From: Corallium rubrum
Taxonomy: Eukaryota > Cnidaria > Anthozoa > Scleralcyonacea > Coralliidae
Assembly (NCBI GenBank): GCA_964035015.1
Contig: OZ035997.1
Location: 18,259,866 to 18,323,865 of the forward strand
Direction: 5' to 3'
DNA length: 64,000 nt
Every line of letters begins with the position of its first letter. The first letter of the stretch is position 1. The translations under genes and the position numbers were made by a program. The notes under the pieces were generated by a model that did not search any database, was not told the origin of the DNA, and saw only the letters and a program-made list of their open reading frames with translations. Positions 58,901-64,000 of the stretch are shown here, in pieces.

Positions 58901-59787
58901 TCTGAAACATTTTCTGAGCAATTGCGGTTGTCCAAATTCCACCGAACGTACGTCTCTTATTAATAGAAATCAATGCTATTTCTGTTCAACAGAACCTGGG
59001 TTTAACTGGTCATGAAGATTTCACTTCACAAAATGCACCGGAAAAACAAATGACTGAACAAATTAAAGATAGTGAAGTAGAAAATGAACTACCAAAAGCA
59101 ATTGTTGATGATAACCAAGATAAAGATGGTGCTGCTGGATATTCTGTAGACTCTGACTTAGACATTAGTACACAAGAAATGAGTGAAATATTAGATCGGA
59201 ATAATTATACTGAAGTTATATCACCACAACATATATCTGTTCATCTACAGAGGAACAAATCTCAGTCTATTTCTTCCATTGGGAGTTTCTGTAGTGTTTC
59301 GAGTAATATTTCATTTCAAGATAAAATAAAGCGTTCTGGTTCTCAGGTTTCATTGAGTAGTTTGAATGCCACAACAGAAAAGACTGTTGCAGCTGCACCT
59401 GGAGATGAACTAACTGATCAGGTATTTACCAGTGAATGAAACATTTGCATAAAACAGTATTGCATAAACTGGCTCCATATAGAGATTAATGGTGAAATGC
59501 AACTTACTCCGAATATTGGCTAAAATTACAGTTGCGAAATACGTCAACTTAGCACTTGGCAAAATTTGAAATAGCAGTATCTTTGTGTCAAGGAGATATA
59601 TCTGAATATGTTCTTAATAGCACTAAAGTTACTATAAACTTCAAGTAAACGACAATTTTTTTTAATGTAAACATGTTTCGGCAAACTTATGCCATCTTCA
59701 GTACAAAATATGAAAGAATAATTATTTTTACAGGCGGTATATATATATCTATCTATCTATCTATATATATATCTATCTATCTATCTA

Positions 59788-59855
<68 letters not shown>

Positions 59856-62800
59856 TAGATAGATAGATAGATATATATATACCGCCTGTAAAAATAATTA
59901 TTCTTTCATATTTTGTACTGAAGATGGCATAAGTTTGCCGAAACATGTTTACATTAAAAAAAATTTGTCGTTTACTTGAAGTTTATAGATATATTTAAAT
60001 TATAAAATCTTGAATGAGTTTGTTGCATCACATGTGTACAATTGGTGAGATGACTTTAACCCTTTCACTTGCATTATTGTTGTGGAACAACTTTATCTTT
60101 TTACTCTGTCTAACGCCAGGCGATTTACTCGTTTTTGATGTCGTGTTTCTCATGTAGGAAATACTTGAGCAAGTTGTTGTAAAAAATTTGGATACTGGGG
60201 AGTGTATTCCATTAAGTTTGGCAGAAGATCGTGTTCCAACCGGAGTCAATCCTTTGGCATTACATATCATGAGATTAACATCAGAATATTCCAGGTAAAT
60301 ATATTACGTCGATTTGAAAAACTCATATTTAAAATTAGCATTGTGACTGTAGATTAGAGATATACAGTTATATCCAATTATATATAGACAATAACAAACA
60401 CTTATTTACTGGCACATTGTGTTTTCTTGCCCCGAGACAGTTGTCGTAAGCAAGTAGTTGATGTTGGAAGGGTATTGCTTCAAAAGGGCATTTTGTTTTG
60501 GGGTATAGAGCTTCAAAAGGATAAAAAGGCACTTTTCTGTTGCAAATAGGGCACTTTCTTACAAAGTTGGAGGACACATGTCCCCTGCCCCCCCTTCCTA
60601 CCCCCCTGATTGCTAATCTAAGAGCTGTCTTCCACCACCCTGCTCCAAAAATGTGATTTCAAACAAATAATTAGAATATGGCGCTGCTCACACCTGACCA
60701 ACAAGTTTTTAGGTTTAATTGCCAAAATATAACAATTAATTAAAAACAGTGGAACGTCATGATATAACGAACCCCTAAAGAAGTCCACGTTGTAACGAAG
60801 TAATTTTTTGAGCTCGGTAAGATTACAACAGTTTGTACTTTATGATCGCTTAGATGCTCTAACCATTGAGCAACTGAGCAATTTTATAGTACGGTTTCAA
60901 GTTCGTAGTCATGTACTTCCTAAGCCGTAGCGTTAAGATATGAAATGTAGTCGGCCACATAATTTACCTGAAAATTATCGTAATTAACCAAGCCTAACAA
61001 ATCCTGGATCGACTCTAAATCATGCCTTTCTATTTTTCGTTAGCAAGCGAGATTTGGCCGGCTCAGATCGAGAAGATGCTGGAGACAGTGTTAACGAAAC
61101 CACTCGAAAGATTACAAGAAAAAAGTAAGTCGACGTGGGACTTTCGCAAACGATGTATCTGGTGATTACGTGATCTAAACCAGTTTTTGAACTTTGTAGG
61201 AAAAACTTGAGGGGATTGTTTGGAAGAAAAGTTCAAAAACTTAAAACAACAAAAGATGGTATGTGTGACAGGCAGGAATAAACACTTATTTTACTGGCGC
61301 CGAACAGGTGGGAAAATTGTCTGCGCTGACCAAGAAATCACGGGCGCAAAAGCTTGTTTTCATTATATTCATGTAATATATCATACACGAGGACGAGTGT
61401 TTCATCATGCAGGATATCCAAACACCGAGACGTTGGGACCGCGTGAAAATTTTTAGTATTTCATTTTTTTCATTATGTGTCTGATTGTTAAACTGTTTGA
61501 TAAACTTGTCTTGTGAAATTTTGAAAGAATAAAGGTCTTGAACTGATATTTAATTAATTTTGTATCACTATGGAAGGGAATGTATCACTTTTTGTATCAC
61601 TACGGAGGGGAATGTATCACTTTCTTGCAACTAATTCAACAGAAAAATTAGCGAATATTATCTACACATCGGCTCTTCAAAATTTCGGTGACGGTAAACT
61701 GATACCTTAATTCTATAGGCCTTAATCAACTATTGTGTGTATGTTTATTTTTGCAGGTGGTAAACGTCCAGACGAAAGTTCGTCAAGTGACGAGGATGGT
61801 CCACAACATGCAGATAGTTACATAAAAGTACTACACATTTCTATATAGCATTAAAAAAGTCCAACTTTATCCAGGGTTGGAAGTATTAGTTCTTTGCGTT
61901 AGTTTTAATACTGTTTTTGCTTGTTCTTACTTATAACTTTCATGTAGTATATATTTGACGGCTAATTCAAGACTTTACACCATTTTCTCTTTTCTGATCC
62001 TATAGATTAAATCAGCCAATGGAAAGGGTATTCCTATTATTAATAAACTAAATCTCATTCAAGATCTTAGTGGGCAACACCAGGTTAGTGATACACTGTT
62101 GTAGCAATTCGTTTTTTATAATATTTCTACAACTGCACTTTAGGGCGCTGTTATACTGTTGTAACAGTCGCCGCTGGTCCTTTTTGTAGTGAATCTTATT
62201 TTGCTTTCTTTGTTTTGTTTAGGGTGCCGTGTGGACCATGAAATTCTCGTGTTGTGGTAAATTGCTTGTAAGTTACAAAGCTAAGCTTACTGATTCTGAT
62301 TTCGAAGTCAAAGAGAAAGAGTGAGAAAGAGATTGCGTGCTTGTTTTTGGCCGAGTTTTAGTTTTTCAAACAGTTTCGTTTACTTTAGTTTCACCAGACG
62401 GAAAGCGTAATCTATTGATGAATATAAGAGCCCATCGTGAAACGCGAAGCAGTGGCATTTTTAAAAATATTTATTAAGATCTTTTAAAAAATGCCACTGC
62501 TTCGTGTTTTATGCTGGGCTCTTATATTTATCAATAGTTTCGTTTACTAGTTTACTATGGTGTTTAAAAGAATAATATTTTTTTGTCGATTTGAAACGAT
62601 ATTTTCTAAGTAATGAGTAATGATTTGAGTAATGATTTATTTAACGTCGTTAAACACAGGATGTGGTTGCCCAATCATCCGAGCCAGAGGCTCATGATTA
62701 AAGTGCACGACATAAGCTAAGACCTAAGTGTTGATTTTACGGAGGGAGGAAAACCGCAGAAGACCAACTAAACTCTACTGGCGTGAAATTCAAGTTAGAG

Positions 62801-63843
62801 AACGGGGTTATTCCCGGACGGTCACCCATCCAAATACTAACCCCGTCTATAACTGGGCTTAACTACAGCGGTGAGAGGCAGCGCCCTAACAGCACACGCC
62901 ACCCGTGCTTCCCTAAGGGACGAAAGGATAGGGAAATAGAATATTACTGGGATGGACAACCGGCTTCGGTTACAGAAGAGAATTGTAAATTAGTGGCGCC
63001 TGCTCAAGGAACATCCATTCTTATCAAAGGATATCGATATTTAAAAACAATTGATAATAAAAACTTATACCAATTAGCCCAGACCTGAGGGTTTTCATGC
63101 CAGAGTACGCCATGATTATTATAAGCTTTTTACTTTGTTTTATTGGTTTGATAATGACTTTGAAAGGGAGTCGAAATATTACCTCTCATTTTGTCTTATC
63201 TTGTTTTTAACTTCAATATCAAGTCTCAAGATGACGATTTTCGGATTATGTTTTATTCTTAATTACTCTGTTTTATTCTTCTATTTTTTTGAAACTACTA
63301 AACTACTTTCTTTTTACTATTTACAAGTGAAGAAAGATTTAAGAAACTTGTATTGAAAAACGAAATAACTTCTTTTTTTTTCTTAACAGGGGACTGCTGG
63401 TCAGGACAAAGTAGTGGTAGGTAGCGATTAAACAGTTTATTATAGAAGAGATATTGCACGGGTGGCGCGAAGATATGAATTTTACCTTCGAGTGCTGAAA
63501 ACATTATTTGGAAGATAAAATTTATATATTCAAGCCACCAATTATTTTTTTATTATTTATACATAATACCAACACAATTAAAGATCAAGAACGAAAGTTT
63601 TTAGTTCTAGAGTTCATATTTTTCTTACGCTTTTCGCAACTCTTGCAAAATCTCGTGTCTTTCAGTCTTTGGATCACAGTATATCCAAACACTGAAAATC
63701 ATTAGGTACTAATTTCTTTATTATAATGGTCTATGTTTATGAGGAGTAATTTGTGATGAATTCTTGTCTTGTTTAGCACGTCTGGGTTCTTAAAAACGAA
63801 AAAAGTTATTTTGAACAAATGAGAGCAAAATATGCCAAAGCTG
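44304..63843 (+). CDS. WDR44: WD repeat-containing protein 44 (Rab11 effector), 5' part of gene
   Basis: Exons: 44304-44434, 56900-57274, 58993-59421, 60158-60294, 61044-61124, 61200-61258, 61757-61827, 62006-62083, 62223-62267, 63390-63416, 63777-63843, then out of the window. Exon 1 begins MDGESDGEEFFDAAEF, a near-canonical FFAT motif (EFFDAxE) for binding the ER protein VAP. A basic proline motif (VAPPRRKKKNKKRPEPVQ) follows. Next is the conserved block ILEQVVVKNLDTGECIPLSL...RVPTGVNPLALHIMR, then an acidic-Ser stretch (DESSSSDEDG). The first WD repeat is IQDLSGQHQGAVWTMKFS...GTAGQDKVVHVWVLKN. In vertebrates WDR44 binds Rab11 and VAP on recycling tubules. Exon 1 ends in phase 2 while 56900 starts in phase 0, so at least one exon in the 12.5-kb intron is unrecognised. 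All other junctions are in phase. Confidence 0.93.
45190..47345. repeat. Long inverted repeat enclosing a Tigger-like MITE
   Basis: Left GACCTATATATATATAACTG plus GCTGGCCAAAAATGTGTCCC and AAATGGCAGCATTTATGGGT (45190-45300) is mirrored at about 47218-47345. The 2-kb interior is mostly unique plus the nested element at 45651-46618. The ACAAATCCTGCATTCTGATT word just left (45137) also occurs at 13787. Confidence 0.7.
45651..46618. mobile_element. Tigger/pogo-like MITE
   Basis: The inverted ends CAGTAGAACTTGAGTTTTAC and GTAAAACTCAAGTTCTACTG are flanked by TA on both sides. CAGTxGAACCT-type ends with a TA target are the hallmark of pogo/Tigger transposons. The ACGACCAC word recurs near both ends. 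There is no transposase frame, so it is non-autonomous. It lies in WDR44 intron 1. Confidence 0.8.
47840..51766 (-). mobile_element. Full-length hAT DNA transposon
   Basis: The 14-bp terminal inverted repeats are perfect: CAGGGGCCGCGGAA at 47840-47853 and TTCCGCGGCCCCTG at 51753-51766. Subterminal GGGCAC / GTGCCC words recur near both ends. The 7-mer GCTCCAG abuts the left end (47833-47839) and lies 3 bp outside the right end (51770-51776), separated by TCA; this is an imperfect version of the 8-bp duplication expected for hAT. One uninterrupted transposase gene fills the middle. It is antisense in WDR44 intron 1. Confidence 0.88.
48096..50663 (-). CDS. hAT transposase, TTF-type zinc finger and DUF4371 family, 855 aa, uninterrupted
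   Basis: Single exon, no internal stop. The N-terminus is basic (RAARRKREKEKELVETAKRM, a likely nuclear signal), then a Ser/Thr/Pro-rich linker to about residue 160. A zinc-finger region follows with Cys187, Cys190, His227 and His233. The hAT core shows the first catalytic Asp at about 356 (LIADESRDISNKEQL), the second at about 423 (TYDGAANMAG) and the CxxH pair Cys451/His454 (YIHCGNHSLDLAL). The C-terminal dimerisation region has Glu794 (APMSAASGERSFSSQR) and TYLRSTMTAARYNNLIVMHV. All parts of a working enzyme seem present. Activity is not shown by sequence alone. It resembles the ZMYM1-like/P52rIPK-like group of hAT proteins. Confidence 0.93.
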   Translation of the reverse strand: MPRAARRKREKEKELVETAKRMRKLTSFFSSAPTKDVVEPDIDSGSNSTLPSTTETPPTCLSHHSDSESNFSDPGPGASSEIPVAPPTEPSTPRASDNLASLPSSTTTVPFVGPMPIESTDCSLGLECQRLCCTDRKPYRPTQEEIKRTSTKQTTKGGSSNVRTCPSSIFLKYAWVTYCVTKGTIACYFCKRAMRQDLITFSHNGEKAFLLGEFSDWKKCQEKLKKHSQSKFHAEATEKVLLFDDSRSDIGAKLVGEFKKPQETRRRMLLKQLSSIRYLARQAQSLQGKTDIESNLHQLLKLRAEDVPGLLEWIDNGRYLSHDIINELINMMGNAVLRSIVADLRKESQLFSLIADESRDISNKEQLTCVLRWVSTTDLSVHEDFLGMYELEKTDAETITTSLKDILLRCNLTIDDCRWQTYDGAANMAGSRSGVAARISSENPRALYIHCGNHSLDLALHDCVKESEIISDTLKVVQDLAVFIRSSPTRMAQYQHIAKEINDNGTQVENPHLLCPTRRTVRTKAISAVLHNYEALYSTLLSIAKESSKSTVRDTASGMASQLKKFSTYFGLSFAQNIFSVCEQVASTLQKPSITAQTTVTCVNSLKTNLQRQRDDFHLFYDQVVTSSKAINFVDDPKLSRPKQVPRRFQHGDGEQHHFQSAKEFHRAQCVEAIDACMAALQERFDQEIYSVLMYIETVLINAANGRTFELNDAVKRLYEDDLDFDQLKAELKLLEGIISQRLPEVKTVTSIDTITSIFSTEETDSSQIVMAMSNVVRLLQIYLLAPMSAASGERSFSSQRLVKTYLRSTMTAARYNNLIVMHVNKARTDELDLSLIAKDFVLKNERRVRFFGKF
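51926..52124. repeat. 199-bp near-perfect palindrome
   Basis: Arms of about 95 bp starting TAGCCTGCGAAGCAGACGGT mirror each other around GCGGGTTTTCCGCCTCCGGT-type sequence. The G-rich arm (GGGGGTGGGTTTATTTTTGG) faces its C-rich complement. It is MITE-like, just outside the right end of the hAT element. Confidence 0.9.
52186..52361. repeat. 176-bp palindrome
   Basis: TGGTATAGTAGGTTAATACTGCCGAAACAG on the left mirrors CTGTTTCGGCAGTATTAAGCTACTATACCA on the right. Inner arms are GAACGTAAGTGGTCTAACGT, with GAGCGAAGGCCCTTCTGACG repeated near the centre. Confidence 0.9.
52664..52745 (+). repeat. tRNA-derived SINE head
   Basis: CTGTAGCTCAGTTGATAGAGCA is an A-box/D-arm and GTGGGTTTGAATCCCAG a B-box/T-arm. 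The anticodon-loop triplet would be AGT (Thr). No acceptor stem closes, so it is not a functional tRNA gene. The following AGCCAAGTAGAGTTTTCTCT and beyond may be the SINE body. Confidence 0.65.
53185..53525. repeat. Inverted-repeat element rich in GAAGTTCG words
   Basis: TTTCAACGCGCGGTTCGGAA plus GTTCGTTGCCAAGTA on the left mirrors TTGGCAATGAACTTCCGAAC plus CGCGCGTTGAAAA on the right. The inner part alternates TTCGAA, GAAGTTCG and CGAACTTC. Confidence 0.75.
54049..54929 (-). mobile_element. 880-bp inverted-repeat element with an internal first exon
   Basis: Arms of about 95-100 bp are nearly identical: TAGCCTGTGTACAGCCGCTC on the left and GAGCGGCTGTACACAGGCTA on the right, extending to GACCTGGAACACGATTATCG. 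The 660-bp centre is unique and holds an ATG-started exon on minus, listed separately, with a CCAAT word upstream. It lies antisense within WDR44 intron 1. Confidence 0.7.
54545..54643 (-). CDS. Orphan first exon (33 codons) with consensus splice donor
   Basis: ATG at 54643 opens 33 codons (MAAADTETKQLQILQIQIDC, then ITEIVFPADNLSS) and meets TCG|GTAAGA in phase 0. No following exon is recognised within the element on the minus strand. The peptide matches no family I know. It may be the first exon of the element's lost gene or of a captured promoter. Confidence 0.4.
55272..55661. mobile_element. MITE with TTA target duplication
   Basis: The ends GGGGCTGTTTATATG and CATAAACAGCCCC are inverted repeats with TTA on both outer sides (55269-55271, 55662-55664). 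The inside has many ACCGGGC/GCCCGGT and CCGGTAAGCGGG words. A TTA/TWA duplication fits the PIF/Harbinger superfamily; that assignment is inference. Confidence 0.75.
55828..56710 (-). mobile_element. LINE 3' end with (TAA)n tail
   Basis: On minus, 56666-56091 is open for 191 codons with the late reverse-transcriptase region: WLKLLGVFFQNNPCNWDMHF, ILRVCKFYGYATHDLHLLF and VMPMLYFSIEVWGCAYKN, then FLRRAHRFGY. The frame closes at 56091. About 180 bp of 3' UTR end in a (TAA)n tract on plus (55828-55907), which is the element's 3' microsatellite tail. It is 5'-truncated near 56.7 kb and antisense in WDR44 intron 1, about 0.2 kb before exon 56900. Confidence 0.85.
57421..57655. repeat. (CGAA)n tetranucleotide array
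   Basis: About 48 perfect ACGA units with TGAA variants at the right end, in the WDR44 intron after the exon at 56900-57274. It is the reverse complement of the array at 41117-41457. Confidence 0.97.
58600..58935. repeat. Pair of tRNA-like SINEs in opposite orientation
   Basis: On plus, 58830-58902 has a perfect 7-bp acceptor pair (GAGCCTC/GAGGCTC), an A-box (TAGCTCAATGG) and a B-box (GGTTCCATCC), followed by TGAAACATTTTCTGAGCA. On minus, 58735 to 58600 has the same plan (GAGCCTTATAGTAGCTCAA and AGAAACATTTTCTGAGCA). Shared tails show one SINE family inserted head to head, just upstream of the WDR44 exon at 58993. Confidence 0.7.
59632..59988. repeat. 357-bp near-perfect palindrome with (TA)n core
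   Basis: Arms of about 115 bp starting TATAAACTTCAAGTAAACGA and including ATGTTTCGGCAAACTTATGC and AATAATTATTTTTACAGGCG are mirrored with at most a base or two of difference. The centre is (TATC)n-(TA)n-(TAGA)n. It lies in the WDR44 intron before exon 60158. Confidence 0.92.
60440..60605. repeat. Solo hAT-like end
   Basis: AAAAAGGCACTTTTCTGTTG, AAATAGGGCACTTTC and GGACACATGTCCCCTGCCCC followed by TTCCTACCCCCCTG parallel the right end of the hAT element at 51620-51766, which has repeated AAGGGCAC words, TGCCCCC and a TTCC...CCCCTG terminus. It looks like one decayed end of a relative. Confidence 0.5.
60747..60900. repeat. Tigger-like end and a minus-strand tRNA-like SINE piece
   Basis: CAGTGGAACGTCATGATATAACGAACCCC resembles a pogo/Tigger terminal repeat (CAGTGGAACCTCGTTATAACGAA type). 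Right after it, on minus, ATTGCTCAGTTGCTCAATGGTTAGAGCATCT is an A-box/D-arm like those of the SINE pair at 58.6-58.9 kb. Confidence 0.5.
62411..62537. repeat. Hairpin element
   Basis: CTATTGATGAATATAAGAGC and GAAGCAGTGGCATTTTT are mirrored as AAAAATGCCACTGCTTC and GCTCTTATATTTATCAATAG, between WDR44 exons 62267 and 63390. Confidence 0.85.
62620..62925 (-). repeat. 5S rRNA-derived SINE (SINE3-like)
   Basis: On minus, GTAGTTAAGCC...GGGTTAGTATTTGGATGGGTG followed by ACCGTCCGGGAATA matches the internal-promoter half of animal 5S rRNA (GTTAAGC...TTAGTACTTGGATGGGTGACC). The 5' half of 5S is not recognisable. The 3' side ends in AAATAAATCATTACTCAAATCATTACTCATTACTT, a short-repeat tail like that left by LINE-driven retroposition. 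Confidence 0.65.
63390..63416 (+). CDS. WDR44: 27-nt microexon of WDR44
   Basis: Nine codons, GTAGQDKVV, between TTAACAG and GTAGGT, in phase 0 on both sides. They complete the first WD-repeat blade between KFSCCGKLL (62267) and HVWVLKN (63777). The match to the conserved GQDNVVRIW stretch of WDR44 makes it secure despite its size. Confidence 0.85.
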
Positions 63844-64000
63844 GTAAGTTTTATAGCATCGTTTTATTTGAGAAGTTGTTTGTGTATGAATGGAGTATGT
63901 AAGACTTGTTGGTGGGTAGTGATCATAGGTGAAACGCTTTTAATTATGACCTCTGTACATTTGACTGCGTAAAGAAAAGTCGGAAAGAAAAGTAAAGTTG

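Overview
This is a eukaryotic, metazoan window. Three multi-exon genes with GT-AG introns can be rebuilt from domain homology and splice phase. The rest is AT-rich intronic and intergenic sequence, densely filled with simple repeats, palindromic MITE-like elements and retrotransposon pieces. The gene content and the repeat types suggest a marine invertebrate, most likely a cnidarian. That placement is inference; nothing here fixes the taxon.

Layout. (1) 938-18136, minus strand: eight 5' exons of a secreted or membrane VWFA-plus-Cache protein of the calcium-channel alpha2delta / CACHD1 family; the gene continues past base 1. (2) 18.1-23.2 kb: intergenic, with a LINE scrap, a (TTTA)n tract, a 42-bp minisatellite and several hairpin elements. 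(3) 23170-41909, minus strand: a complete 11-exon TBC-domain RabGAP gene (GRTP1/TBC1D6-like, 333 aa) whose introns hold long microsatellites. (4) 41.9-44.3 kb: a head-to-head intergenic region occupied by an inverted-repeat element that itself carries a small two-exon gene. (5) 44304-63843 and beyond, plus strand: WDR44 (Rab11 effector) from its FFAT-bearing first exon to the first WD repeats. Its roughly 12-kb first intron contains a full-length hAT transposon with an open 855-codon transposase, a Tigger-like MITE, large palindromes and a LINE 3' end.

Two of the three genes act on Rab GTPases (a GAP and a Rab11 effector) and are transcribed divergently from one intergenic region. The most unusual material is a set of inverted-repeat elements that each contain an ATG-started first exon ending at a consensus splice donor. 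One encodes an apparently complete 106-aa two-exon protein; one encodes an N-terminus resembling Crypton-type tyrosine recombinases; one is of unknown identity. The two inside introns lie antisense to their host genes. Gene models come from reading the sequence and from remembered family features; no search or transcript was available.
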